Positions 7,471 to 15,433 of a stretch of DNA of 64,000 nt are shown here, in pieces. Positions within the stretch are counted from its first letter, which is position 1. Each line of letters begins with the position of its first letter. The notes under the pieces were generated by a model that was not told the DNA's origin, made no database searches, and saw nothing but the letters and a program-made list of their open reading frames with translations. The DNA lies in assembly GCF_004768465.1 (NCBI RefSeq), contig NZ_SRMF01000002.1, positions 1-64,000 on the forward strand. Reading direction: 5' to 3'. The position numbers and the translations under genes were made by a program. This stretch comes from Natronospirillum operosum. Its GTDB lineage: Bacteria; Pseudomonadota; Gammaproteobacteria; Pseudomonadales; Natronospirillaceae.

Positions 7471-8133
7471 CTACGAAATATCAATCTCAAGCACGTACGC
7501 TGGAACGGTTTTTTCTGATTGACTTGTACCACTGACAACTTTTGAGACCCTATAATCACTGCAGATCAGTACTTTGTTGCGTAGCACAAGCTCGACACCG
7601 CTTTTGAAGAGAACCTCCTTTTCGTGCCCCATTCTTGTGCCTTTATGCCGGAAGACAAATGCCTTTGTAGCAGGGTTTACTACTCTACAGACAAAAATGT
7701 GTACTTCGCCTGAATCGTAAGCCTTACCTCGATGTTCTGCATTTCTGAGTGCCACCTGTGGGCAGAATGAAGTTGAGAATGGCGCCGTCGTTCTTTTTAT
7801 ACTCTCCCAACCTTTCGGCCAAAACCCTCCATGAAATAGGTAAGTACCTATTGGCAACGCAACCCCAACGTTTCCAATTTCCGAAGAAACTCTTCCTAAA
7901 TCAGATTTTCTCGGATTCTTTTGGTAGCCAGACAACACCTCTGGAGTCCTCGTTGGCATACAGCGCCGAAGTTCCTTAAAACTTGAGGAGCAACTCAAAT
8001 ATTGCTCGACAAACGACCCTAAATGATTGTCTTGTACGGCACACACTATGTGGGCGGCCGCTTGAAAATGACTGTCTATGAAAACTCCCTCATGTTCGTA
8101 GGGCTTTTCGAAAACGTGAATTAATGAACTCAT
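7471..8133 (-). CDS. Putative ADP-ribosyltransferase-fold protein, first cassette
   Basis: 220 aa, ATG 8133. The C-terminal half has the order of motifs seen in R-S-E class ADP-ribosyltransferases: a strand YLFHGG (98-103, His101 where Arg is usual), a F-S-T-S motif (119-122), and GHEKEVLF (169-176), giving an E-x-E pair at Glu171 and Glu173. The strand after it (VELVLRNKVLIC) is also typical. In such enzymes the E-x-E pair transfers ADP-ribose from NAD to a protein. The N-terminal 95 residues are helical and unrecognised. No signal peptide, so it is likely an intracellular effector or toxin. No immunity gene is visible in the cassette. It is the cassette closest to attI and so the best expressed. 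ART assignment rests on motifs, not on alignment. Confidence 0.6.
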   Translation of the reverse strand: MSSLIHVFEKPYEHEGVFIDSHFQAAAHIVCAVQDNHLGSFVEQYLSCSSSFKELRRCMPTRTPEVLSGYQKNPRKSDLGRVSSEIGNVGVALPIGTYLFHGGFWPKGWESIKRTTAPFSTSFCPQVALRNAEHRGKAYDSGEVHIFVCRVVNPATKAFVFRHKGTRMGHEKEVLFKSGVELVLRNKVLICSDYRVSKVVSGTSQSEKTVPAYVLEIDIS

Positions 8134-8209
8134 GAAAATCTCGACACTATGCCGGTACTTGCAGCCCTATAACATTAATATAGTCGTCAAAGTGATTATA
8201 TTTCATTGA

Positions 8210-8257
8210 TTAATATTCACTGTTGAGTTTATCTCCATAATGAGCTGAGAGCCTCAT
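8210..8257 (-). CDS. Possible 15-residue leader peptide in attI
   Basis: ATG 8257 to TAA 8210-8212 encodes 15 residues (MRLSAHYGDKLNSEY), with AAGGAG ten bases upstream. A small attI ORF that helps translation of the first cassette is known in class 1 integrons (ORF11), so this could play the same role. A two-codon frame (ATG-AGA-TGA) with better spacing precedes it. Weakly supported. Confidence 0.25.
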   Translation of the reverse strand: MRLSAHYGDKLNSEY

Positions 8258-8265
8258 CTCATCAA
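8237..8265 (-). promoter_or_regulatory. Candidate cassette promoter Pc
   Basis: Minus-strand hexamers TTGATG (8260-8265) and CATTAT (8237-8242) with 17 bp spacing point into the cassette array from within attI. Each matches four of six consensus bases. Position, between attI crossover and integrase, suits a Pc promoter. Confidence 0.4.
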
Positions 8266-8458
8266 CTCTCCTTGGAGCGCCTGTTCCTCGACAACCCTGG
8301 AAATATAATCACTTTGATGACTATCTCTGTTTCACGCTCACCGCGTAACCTGCTGATTTCTGAAGGTTATTTTGATTTTCCGCACCGACCACCCAAATGA
8401 CGATCAGAATGATCATTTCTACACCTGAGGACAGTTGAGCCATTGTCACAGCAGAGTA

Positions 8459-8474
8459 CTGTAATTACAAACAG
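8459..8474 (+). promoter_or_regulatory. LexA operator of the integrase gene
   Basis: Perfect CTGT-N8-ACAG (CTGTAATTACAAACAG) ending 18 bases before the integrase ATG, with GGAG (8481-8484) as ribosome-binding site. SOS control of integron integrases through such a box is established, and its position fits that rule. Confidence 0.9.
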
Positions 8475-8492
8475 CATTCTGGAGAACTCTTC

Positions 8493-9050
8493 ATGTATGA
8501 CGTACCGCCACCACTGCCTCAGCAGCCCACCCGCTTCATGGATCGACTGCGTGCTTTTATGCGTGCCAGGCATTTGGCCTATCGCACTGAGAAAGCCTAC
8601 TGCGGCTGGGTTCGGGATTTCATCCGTTTCAACGGCCGGAAACACCCCGAACAAATGGGCGCTGCAGAGATTGATGCCTGGCTGAGCCATTTGGCCAACA
8701 ATCGCAAGATTGCCATCAACACGCAAAAGTCAGCGCTCAATGCCATTGTTTTTCTGTACAAACAGTTTCTGGGTCGGGAGTTGCCTCCGCTCAATTTTGA
8801 CAGAACGACCAAGGCTCGCACATTGCCAACGGTATTCACCCACGATGAAGCGATGGCTGTGATCAATTGCCTAGAAGGAGAGAACAGACTGGTCGCCAGT
8901 CTGCTCTATGGGTCAGGCCTCCGAGTAATGGAAGCAACTCGCCTTCGGGTTCAGGACATCGATTTGCGCAACGCTGCCTCACCATGCGCGGCCAAGGGCC
9001 GCAGCCTACAATAGACACGCTACCGCCCGGCCGGGTGAATTGGCTGCCAA
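8493..9050 (+). pseudogene. intI: Integron integrase, frameshifted and truncated
   Basis: Tyrosine-recombinase of the IntI family. Residues 1-100 form the SAM-like N-terminal domain (RFMDRLRAFMRARHLAYRTEK..., YCGWVRDFIRFNGRKHP). The catalytic domain begins normally, with the first catalytic Arg in LLYGSGLRVMEA. The frame is lost at about 8963-8966: after VQDIDL the expected F-A-Q-R-C-L-T-M-R continues in the +1-shifted frame, consistent with loss of one T in a TTT codon. The original frame then ends at 9014. Homology fades by about 9050, so the H-x-x-R box, the second half of the catalytic domain and the catalytic Tyr are absent. The IntI-specific alpha-I2 insert is also lost. The gene cannot make an active integrase. 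Confidence 0.88.
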
Positions 9051-9232
9051 GGGTGGGGCTGACTGCTGGGGGTAAAGAGCGTGAAGCTGCGGGTGGGTGC
9101 GTCAGTCCCTGCTTGTTGTTTTGGTTCTCTCCGTACAGCGTTCACTATACACAGACTAGACGCACGTATAGCTTTCGTCCAGATCTGCCAGCAGAAATTC
9201 CACTTTCAATGGCTCAATTTTGAGAGTGACAC

Positions 9233-9538
9233 TCAAAGCTTGCTCAGCATTGCATCCCAGACAGGTTCGAACCCCGCATCACAAACAAAGGAACCCGCTT
9301 CATGATGCAAGTCGGCTATTGTTGCACTGCCATTTTCGACTGGCACATCATTACCCGACTCTTCATCAACCAGGCGCTGATCCAGTAGCAAAGGGATAAA
9401 CTCACAAAATACCTGTGCATCCCGTTCCGATGAGATCCCGTTGTCCAGTATTGCGATAATATCTGGTCGTGCCATTGACGATGCGTAATAACGGAGAAGA
9501 TCATTGACATGGTCATAGTGATACGGCTTGAAAGTCAT
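9233..9538 (-). CDS. Hypothetical acidic protein
   Basis: 101 aa from ATG 9538, directly behind a strong AGGAGG. The frame is open to 9619 without a better start. The protein is acidic (many Asp, Glu), with a helical N-terminal half (HVNDLLRYYASSMARPDIIAILD) and no membrane segment, signal peptide or known motif. It lies between the broken integrase and the corrinoid transport operon, with no attC around it, so it is probably not a cassette gene. Function unknown. Confidence 0.6.
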   Translation of the reverse strand: MTFKPYHYDHVNDLLRYYASSMARPDIIAILDNGISSERDAQVFCEFIPLLLDQRLVDEESGNDVPVENGSATIADLHHEAGSFVCDAGFEPVWDAMLSKL

Positions 9539-9685
9539 AGACCTCCTGATTCTATTCGCTGCGGGCAAGGGCCTGCTTTTGGTGACGGCTATCCATAGGC
9601 TGTTTGTCGGCATCGTCATCTCCGTGGCCCCGTGTCAAAGTGAGCACGTTACAATGGTTTTGTACTTGGGTCTCGATGCATCTGT

Positions 9686-10741
9686 TCAGGCTCGCTTTCT
9701 GCGCAGCAGCCAGATAAAGAACACGCCGCCGATCAGGCCGGTGACGATGCCTATCGGCATGTCTTCGGGGCGCACGATGACGCGCGCTACGATATCGGCC
9801 CAGACCAGGAAGATGGCGCCGAACAGCGCACTCATGGGGATGACTCTGGCATTGTCGCCGCCGACGAACAGCCGCACGATGTGCGGGATCATCAGGCCCA
9901 CAAAGCCGATGATGCCGGAGAAGGCCACCATCACGCCGGTTACCAGGGCGGCCATCACGAACACTTCCAGCCGAAAGCGGCCCACCGGCACGCCGAGCGT
10001 GGCGGCGGTTTCATCGCCAATGGTCATGGCGTTGAGCCGCTCGGCCATCAGCACGAACCAGCCTCCGGCCAGCACCAGAACCACCAGCGGATAAATCAGA
10101 TGGTTCCACTGGGCCAGGCCCAGGCCGCCCAGCATCCAGAACACGGCTGTATGGGACGCTCTCGGATCACCCAGGAAGATCAGCACATTGGCCAGCGCCA
10201 TCACGATAAAGGACACCGCTACCCCGGTGAGCACCAGTCGGTCGGCACCGGAGGCATTGGTGAAGCGCACCACACTCAGTACCAGTCCCGTGGCCACCAG
10301 GGCGCCAAAAAAGGCCATCAGAGGCACGGTCGCCAGGCCCAGAAACAGCCCGGTGTGCAGCAGGGCGAGCACAGCCCCGCAGGCGCTGCCGGAGGAAATA
10401 CCCAGCAGGTGGGGGTCTGCCAGCGGGTTGCGCGTGACCGATTGCAGTACGGCACCGACCATGGCCAGGCCGGCGCCCACCAGAACAGCGAGCAGCGCTC
10501 TGGGCAGGCGAATATCCCAGACAATGGCCGCACGACCAGTGCTCCAGTCTGGCACTACCCAGTCCGGCGCGACCTGATGCACGATGATGCCCCAAACCAT
10601 GCGCAGCGGTATGCTGACTGTGCCCAGCGCTACTGCGGCCGAGACGGACAGGACCAGCACGGCCAACCCGATCACCCACAGGCTGACCCGAACCGGCCGG
10701 GCCAGTTGCACCCGAGCTGCGGTCTCAGCGCTTACGGTCAT
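9686..10741 (-). CDS. FecCD/BtuC-type ABC permease (transporter 1)
   Basis: 351 aa, ATG 10741 overlapping the stop of the upstream binding-protein gene (ATGA). About ten membrane helices. It shows the FecCD hallmarks: LRLPRALLAVLVGAGLAMVGAVLQ, then TRNPLADPHLLGISSGS in the first half, and GIIGFVGLMIPHIVRL before the EAA-like ATPase-docking loop in the last third. Usual length for the family. It would form the dimeric channel of importer 1 with the ATPase at 11694-12497 and the binding protein at 10738-11697. Last gene of the riboswitch-controlled operon, so the cargo is likely a corrinoid, cobalt chelate or related metal complex. Confidence 0.9.
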   Translation of the reverse strand: MTVSAETAARVQLARPVRVSLWVIGLAVLVLSVSAAVALGTVSIPLRMVWGIIVHQVAPDWVVPDWSTGRAAIVWDIRLPRALLAVLVGAGLAMVGAVLQSVTRNPLADPHLLGISSGSACGAVLALLHTGLFLGLATVPLMAFFGALVATGLVLSVVRFTNASGADRLVLTGVAVSFIVMALANVLIFLGDPRASHTAVFWMLGGLGLAQWNHLIYPLVVLVLAGGWFVLMAERLNAMTIGDETAATLGVPVGRFRLEVFVMAALVTGVMVAFSGIIGFVGLMIPHIVRLFVGGDNARVIPMSALFGAIFLVWADIVARVIVRPEDMPIGIVTGLIGGVFFIWLLRRKRA

Positions 10742-11697
10742 TGCCGGACGTCCACTACCGCATCCGCCAGTTGCCGGATGGCCTCTATATTGCGCGGGCC
10801 GGGTGTGATCTCATCGTATTCGAGCACCAGAAAGCGGTCATTGCGCACCGCATCGATATCCTCGAAGGCCGAATTGCGGCGCATGAAGTTCTTCTTCTGT
10901 TCTGCCGTCACTTCACCATAGTTCACGATGACAATCAGTTCCGGGTCGCGCTCGACTACCGGTTCCCAGGCCACCTGTGTCCAGGAGCTCTCCACATCAA
11001 ACATGATGTTGTGGCCGCCGGCCGCTTCAATCATGGCGTGGCCCATGGCGTACCGACCGGTGGTAAACGGGCTGTCTTCACCGCTGTCATAGACAAAGAC
11101 ACGCACCGGTTCCTCCATGTCAACGCGGGCCGTGATGTCGGCAAGCTGTTGCTCGTAATCGGCAATCAGGGTTTCAGCACGCTCGTCGACACGGAAGATG
11201 CGCGCCAGATTGCGCAGGTCGTTGTACATGTCATCCATGGTGACCGGGTCACGGTCCATGATATGGATGCAGCTTTCTGTCAGCTCATAGACCTGAATGC
11301 CGAACCGCTCCAGCGTCTCCGGGGTGACTTCACCCCCGACCCGCATGCCATAGTTCCAGCCGGCAAACAGGAAATCGACATCGGCGTCCAGCAGCACTTC
11401 CCGGCTGGGGTACCGGGGCGCCAGCTCCGGCAGCTCGCCAAGGCCCTCTCGCAGGTACTCGCTCAGGGTTTTCCAGCCGGAAATGCCGGTGTAGCCGACC
11501 ATGTGATCGGTCAGTTCCAGGGCCAGCATCATCTCGGTCAGGTTCACATCATGCGACACCGCCCGCTGCGGTACCTCATCGAAGGTAAGGGTGCGGTCGC
11601 AGCTCTGGACGGTCACCGGTTCGGCGCTCAAACCGGACGCCAGCAGCCCGACGCCAACAGACAGTGCCGCCGACGCGGCAGAAAAATACCCTTTCAT
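10738..11697 (-). CDS. Periplasmic BtuF/FecB-like binding protein (transporter 1)
   Basis: 319 aa with a Sec signal peptide (Lys2, hydrophobic 5-22, AXA-type cleavage near LSA-EP). The mature part has the two-lobed class III fold: CDRTLTFDEVPQRAVSHDVNLTEMMLALEL at the start of lobe 1, a backbone helix near the middle and RNIEAIRQLADAV at the end. It delivers substrate to permease 1. Overlaps by 4 nt with both the upstream ATPase and downstream permease genes, so the three are one translational unit. It is recognisably similar to the second binding protein at 14417-15433 (shared VRVFVYD..E..FTTGR block), which points to duplication followed by divergence. Substrate not known. Confidence 0.85.
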   Translation of the reverse strand: MKGYFSAASAALSVGVGLLASGLSAEPVTVQSCDRTLTFDEVPQRAVSHDVNLTEMMLALELTDHMVGYTGISGWKTLSEYLREGLGELPELAPRYPSREVLLDADVDFLFAGWNYGMRVGGEVTPETLERFGIQVYELTESCIHIMDRDPVTMDDMYNDLRNLARIFRVDERAETLIADYEQQLADITARVDMEEPVRVFVYDSGEDSPFTTGRYAMGHAMIEAAGGHNIMFDVESSWTQVAWEPVVERDPELIVIVNYGEVTAEQKKNFMRRNSAFEDIDAVRNDRFLVLEYDEITPGPRNIEAIRQLADAVVDVRQ

Positions 11698-12497
11698 GAA
11701 TAGCTCTCCATAGACAGATCATTGAGTGAAAAATCGAACTGGGTGCTGCCCTGAATGGGCCTGGCGCGCACATCAAAAGCCTGCGCAATCAACTCCGGGG
11801 TCAGCACCTGCTCGGCGGCGCCGAAGGCCAGCGGATGGCCGTCACGCAGGATCAGCAGGTCGTCTGCGGTCATCGCAGCCAGGTTGAGGTCATGCAGTGA
11901 ACAGACAACAGTAATGCGCAGCTCACGAATCAACTGCAGCAGTTCCAACTGATAGCGAATATCCAGATGGTTGGTGGGTTCATCCAGCACGATCAGGCGC
12001 GGTTCCTGGGCCAGCGCCCGGGCCACCATGACACGCTGGCGCTCACCACCCGACAGGGTACCGAACAACCGATTGGCCAGCGGGCGCAGCGCCAGTCGGC
12101 CCAGGGCATGGTCCACCATATGGGCATCGCGACGGGAGTCGGAGGCCAGCAGGTTGCGGTGAGGTGCACGACCCAGAGCCACGATTTCGCGCACGGTCAG
12201 TGCAAAGTCCGTGGGCTGTTCCTGCAGCACGGCCGCCACCTGCCTGGCCACATGGCGCGCCGAGCAGGCATGAATGTCCTCGTCGTCCAGCAGCACTCGG
12301 CCGGTGGTCGGTTTGAGGAAACGATAAATCAGACGCAGCAGCGTCGACTTGCCCGCGCCGTTGGGTCCGACCACGACCAGTATGCGCCCCGGACTCAGAT
12401 CGAGTGAGATATCGTGCAGCACATTACCACTGCGCGACGGCCCCCAACTGACGCCCTGCAGCCTGAGACTGGCGGGTGGCTTGTCCGGACAGCTCAT
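11694..12497 (-). CDS. ABC importer ATPase (transporter 1)
   Basis: 267 aa, ATG 12497 after GTGAGAAGACT. All ABC motifs are present: Walker A GPNGAGKS (about 44-51), Q-loop AVLQEQ, signature LSGGERQR (about 149-156), Walker B RLIVLDEPTNHLD and switch His in SLHDLNLA. Matches the BtuD/FecE branch. It powers uptake through permease 1. A C-terminal extension of about 25 residues ends in an acidic stretch. Its neighbour 30 bp upstream is the ATPase of transporter 2, so the two transport modules meet ATPase to ATPase. Confidence 0.92.
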   Translation of the reverse strand: MSCPDKPPASLRLQGVSWGPSRSGNVLHDISLDLSPGRILVVVGPNGAGKSTLLRLIYRFLKPTTGRVLLDDEDIHACSARHVARQVAAVLQEQPTDFALTVREIVALGRAPHRNLLASDSRRDAHMVDHALGRLALRPLANRLFGTLSGGERQRVMVARALAQEPRLIVLDEPTNHLDIRYQLELLQLIRELRITVVCSLHDLNLAAMTADDLLILRDGHPLAFGAAEQVLTPELIAQAFDVRARPIQGSTQFDFSLNDLSMESYS

Positions 12498-12527
12498 AGT
12501 CTTCTCACTTGGTCTTCCGTTTGGGGG

Positions 12528-13322
12528 TCATGCCACAACTTCCGATGTGAGCGCCTCATCCAGCGGGTAGAAGGCAATCTGCGGTACGCCATCCGGGTCG
12601 GGGATTCTTCTGGCGCCAACGCCGTAGACTCTGGCAATGCGCTCATTGGTGAGCACTTCGTCGGGGGTGCCGTCGGCCACTATGCTGCCCTGGCTGATCA
12701 TGACGATGCGGTCGCAGTAGCGGGCGGCCAGGTTCAGGTCGTGCAGGGCGGCCAGTGCGGTCACGCCGAGCCCGCGCACCTGACGCAGCAGGTCCAGTTG
12801 GTGGCGGATGTCCAGGTGGTTGGTGGGTTCGTCCAGCACCAGGAACCGGGCCTGCTGGGCCAGGGCCCGTGCCAGCAGCACGCGCTGCTTTTCACCGCCA
12901 GAGAGGCTGAGAAAGCTGCGCTCGCGCATTTCTGTCATGTGCACGCGCTCCAGGCAGCGGTCGACAATGGCGTGGTCTTCGGCATTGTCGCTGTCGAACA
13001 GCCCCTTGTGCGGGGTGCGGCCCATCAGCACCAGTTCAGCCACGGAGAAGTCGAACTCGCCCATGCGTTCCTGCGCGACCACGGCGGTCTTGAGTGCGGC
13101 CTCTTTCGCCGCGAGGCGCCAGACATCCTCGTCGTCAATCACCACCCGCCCAGCCCAGGGCTTGAACACGCGGTAGATGGCCCGCAGCAGCGTGGACTTG
13201 CCGCTGCCGTTCGGGCCCACCAGCCCCACGAACTGCCCGCGCGGAATATTGAAGTCGATACCGTCCAGAATGGGGGTGCCGTCAATTTCGGCCGAGAGGC
13301 CGTCAACCTGAATATGGCTCAT
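12528..13322 (-). CDS. ABC importer ATPase (transporter 2)
   Basis: 264 aa from ATG 13322, which overlaps the permease stop by 4 nt; a longer open frame to 13364 has no support. Walker A GPNGSGKS, Q-loop VAQER, signature LSGGEKQR, Walker B RFLVLDEPTNHLD and the His-loop ALHDLNLA are all present. The family is BtuD/FecE. It is more like the ATPase of transporter 1 in motif wording than expected for unrelated cargo, again favouring duplication. Confidence 0.92.
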   Translation of the reverse strand: MSHIQVDGLSAEIDGTPILDGIDFNIPRGQFVGLVGPNGSGKSTLLRAIYRVFKPWAGRVVIDDEDVWRLAAKEAALKTAVVAQERMGEFDFSVAELVLMGRTPHKGLFDSDNAEDHAIVDRCLERVHMTEMRERSFLSLSGGEKQRVLLARALAQQARFLVLDEPTNHLDIRHQLDLLRQVRGLGVTALAALHDLNLAARYCDRIVMISQGSIVADGTPDEVLTNERIARVYGVGARRIPDPDGVPQIAFYPLDEALTSEVVA

Positions 13323-14416
13323 TTTGCCCCCTTCAGTTTCCAGCGCTGGGTGGCCAGCATCCACAGGAAGAAGGGCCCGCCCAGCAGTGCGGTGATGACA
13401 CCCACCGGCAGCTCGACCGGCGCAAAGATCATCCGTGCCCCCACATCCACCCAGACCAGGAAGATGGCGCCGGTCAGAATGGACACCGGCACCACCCGTC
13501 TATGGTCGGAGCCGACGACCATGCGCACGATATGCGGAATGACCAGGCCGACAAAGCCGATGGCGCCGCTGACGGCCACCATGACGCCGGTCAGCAGCGA
13601 CAGCACTATGAACAGGGTCCGCCGCAGCTTGGTGACGTCTACCCCCAGAGTGGCGGCGGTCTCGTCACCCACCAGCAACGCATTGAGCCGGCGGGCATTG
13701 AGCGCCAGATAGCCGGTGCCGACCAGCAGCACCAGCGCGGGCAGGCCCAGGTTGGACCAGCGCGCACCGCCGAAACTGCCCAGCAGCCATTCCATGGCCG
13801 CGCGTGCCAGCTCGCGGTTGTCGGAGGTCATCACAATCAGGCTGGTCAGCCCGGAAAAGGTATAGGACACGGCCATGCCGGCGAGGATCAGCCGCAGGGG
13901 CGACAAGGCACCGCCCGCACTGGCCACCAGAAACACCACGGCAAAGGCCGCCAGGGCCCCGGCAAAGGCACCTGCCGAGACGGCGAAAGCGCCCATGCCG
14001 GCCAGCCAGCCGAGCCCGAGCACGGCGACCGCGCCTACCGAGGCGCCGGAAGACACACCGAGGATGTACGGGTCCGCCAGCGGGTTGCGCACCACGGCCT
14101 GCATGGCCACCCCGACTACCGCCAGCCCGGCGCCGACAACGGCCGCCAGCAGAACTCTGGGCAGCCGGAGCATCCAGACTATGTTTTCCTGCGACTGGGT
14201 CCACTCACCGGTGAAGCCGAAGGTTTTTGCCGCCACGATGGACCAGACCGTTCGCATGTCCAGATCCACCGGCCCTATGGTCACGGCCAGAGTCAGGGTC
14301 AGGAACAGCCCGGCCACCAGAATGGGGATCAGCACCGGCAGGGAGCCGGTCACCGAAGCGATGGCCCCTGCCGCTGCAGCAGTTGATGAGGATGAAGGTG
14401 CTGCTGTGCGCTCCAT
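13319..14416 (-). CDS. FecCD/BtuC-type ABC permease (transporter 2)
   Basis: 365 aa. ATG 14416 abuts the TGA of the binding-protein gene. A Ser/Ala-rich N-terminal tail of 25 residues precedes about ten membrane helices. FecCD signatures are present: LRLPRVLLAAVVGAGLAVVGVAMQ, VRNPLADPYILGVSSGAS and GAIGFVGLVIPHIVRM. It pairs with the ATPase at 12528-13322 and the binding protein at 14417-15433. Operon position right behind the ferredoxin-fusion gene suggests that transporter 2 is the older, main module. Confidence 0.9.
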   Translation of the reverse strand: MERTAAPSSSSTAAAAGAIASVTGSLPVLIPILVAGLFLTLTLAVTIGPVDLDMRTVWSIVAAKTFGFTGEWTQSQENIVWMLRLPRVLLAAVVGAGLAVVGVAMQAVVRNPLADPYILGVSSGASVGAVAVLGLGWLAGMGAFAVSAGAFAGALAAFAVVFLVASAGGALSPLRLILAGMAVSYTFSGLTSLIVMTSDNRELARAAMEWLLGSFGGARWSNLGLPALVLLVGTGYLALNARRLNALLVGDETAATLGVDVTKLRRTLFIVLSLLTGVMVAVSGAIGFVGLVIPHIVRMVVGSDHRRVVPVSILTGAIFLVWVDVGARMIFAPVELPVGVITALLGGPFFLWMLATQRWKLKGAK

Positions 14417-15433
14417 TCAAAATGCCTCGGGGTAGAACCCTTCCGCCAGGGTGCGCACGGCGCTCGGGTTGCGCACCCCTTCAAAGGCGGCCGGCAGCGG
14501 CAACACAACAAAGTGCTCGTTCTTTATCGCCGCAACGTCGGACAGCGCCGGGTTTTCCAGCAGGAAGCGGATCTTGCTTTCGGCACTGGTCTGGCCATAG
14601 TCGTTGATGACGATCACGTCCGGGTTGCGGTCCACCACCTCTTCCCAGTTGACCATCTGCCAGGTTTCTTCCAGGTCACCGAACACATTGTAACCGCCGG
14701 CCAGTTCGATCAGATGCGTCTGCAGCGCGCGGCCTGTGGTATAGGCCGTGCTCTCGCCCATGTCATAGACAAAAACCCTGACCGTGTTGTCCACATCGGC
14801 CACGGCGTCCTGCACGGCGGCGATCTCTGTCTCTATCTCGTCGATCAGCGCTTCGGCGCGCGGCTGAATATCAAAAATGCGCCCGAGGTTGCGGATGTCC
14901 TGATACACATGGTCCATGGTGGCGTTGGTCACCAGGGTGCCTTCCACGGCATAGGCGTTGATGCCCATCTCCAGCAATCTTTCCGGGGTCGCCACTGCGG
15001 TATCCCGGTAGGCGCTGTCGCGGCCGTAGGTGAAATCGGCATCGGTACCCAGCACAACTTCCAGCGACGGGTAGCTGGTGCCACCGGAGAGCTGGGGAAT
15101 GTCCGCGTAGTCGTCTTCCAAATGCTCGAGCAGCGGGTGGTTCAGGTAGGCGGTACCCACCATGCGGTCGGCCAGGCCCAGGGACAGCATCAGTTCGGTG
15201 GTGTGGCCGTTGAGGCTGATGGCCCGTTCCGGCGGCCCGTCAAACTGCAGTGTGACGCCGTTGTTCTCGATGGTCAGCGGATACTCCGTCTGCTCCGCAA
15301 AGGCCTGGCCAGCAATCAGCCCCAGGGCGCCGACCAGGCCGAAGAGCCCCGAGCGCAGACGGCCCATGGTGGCCGGGTGGCTGTTGTTTGGTGTCTGTAC
15401 CGCGGTCAGTTCAGTTGATGTCGATGCTTTCAA
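14417..15433 (-). CDS. Periplasmic BtuF/FecB-like binding protein (transporter 2)
   Basis: 338 aa from a TTG at 15433 that follows GGGAGAGCACCA at ideal spacing; an ATG at 15367 gives a more usual 24-residue signal peptide (MGRLRSGLFGLVGALGLIAG...) but has no ribosome-binding site. Either way the protein is exported. The mature part is a class III binding protein with the VRVFVYDMGESTAYTTGR block shared with transporter 1. It overlaps the end of the upstream ferredoxin-fusion gene, so the two are coupled. Substrate likely a corrinoid or cobalt complex given the riboswitch upstream. Confidence 0.82.
   Translation of the reverse strand: MKASTSTELTAVQTPNNSHPATMGRLRSGLFGLVGALGLIAGQAFAEQTEYPLTIENNGVTLQFDGPPERAISLNGHTTELMLSLGLADRMVGTAYLNHPLLEHLEDDYADIPQLSGGTSYPSLEVVLGTDADFTYGRDSAYRDTAVATPERLLEMGINAYAVEGTLVTNATMDHVYQDIRNLGRIFDIQPRAEALIDEIETEIAAVQDAVADVDNTVRVFVYDMGESTAYTTGRALQTHLIELAGGYNVFGDLEETWQMVNWEEVVDRNPDVIVINDYGQTSAESKIRFLLENPALSDVAAIKNEHFVVLPLPAAFEGVRNPSAVRTLAEGFYPEAF

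Larger units (their letters stand above)
8167..8323 (-). other. attI region with 24 bp inverted repeat
   Basis: The first cassette joins at GTTATAG on the minus strand (8167-8173), marking the attI crossover. Right beside it, 8181-8204 (starting TAGTCGTCAAAGTG) recurs in inverted form at 8300-8323 with a single mismatch, 95 bp apart. Neither arm is in a cassette. The region matches no attI that I know. Confidence 0.6.
1..9050 (-). mobile_element. Integron: decayed integrase plus gene-cassette array
   Basis: A rightward integrase pseudogene (8493-9050) is followed on its left by genes that all read leftward. After each gene stands a 48-85 bp imperfect palindrome bounded by RYYYAAC/GTTRRRY-type core sites. 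This is the standard intI-attI-cassette layout. The array is clearly AT-richer than the cobalamin genes to its right and runs off the left edge. Stop codons of several genes lie inside the attC core (224, 854, 2986), as is common for cassettes. The attC sites are not uniform, so cassettes probably came from several sources. With the local integrase broken, the array should be frozen unless another integrase acts in trans. Confidence 0.88.

Noticed and set aside
8493-9014. Reading the integrase as a short but intact recombinase
   Set aside because: The open frame is 173 codons, half the family length, lacks the H-x-x-R and Tyr residues, and homology continues in another frame.
1646-9026. The 13-mer GACACGCTACCGC found at about 1646 and 9014
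   Set aside because: Many exact 13-mers are expected by chance in 64 kb, and the flanks do not match, so it is not treated as a repeat.
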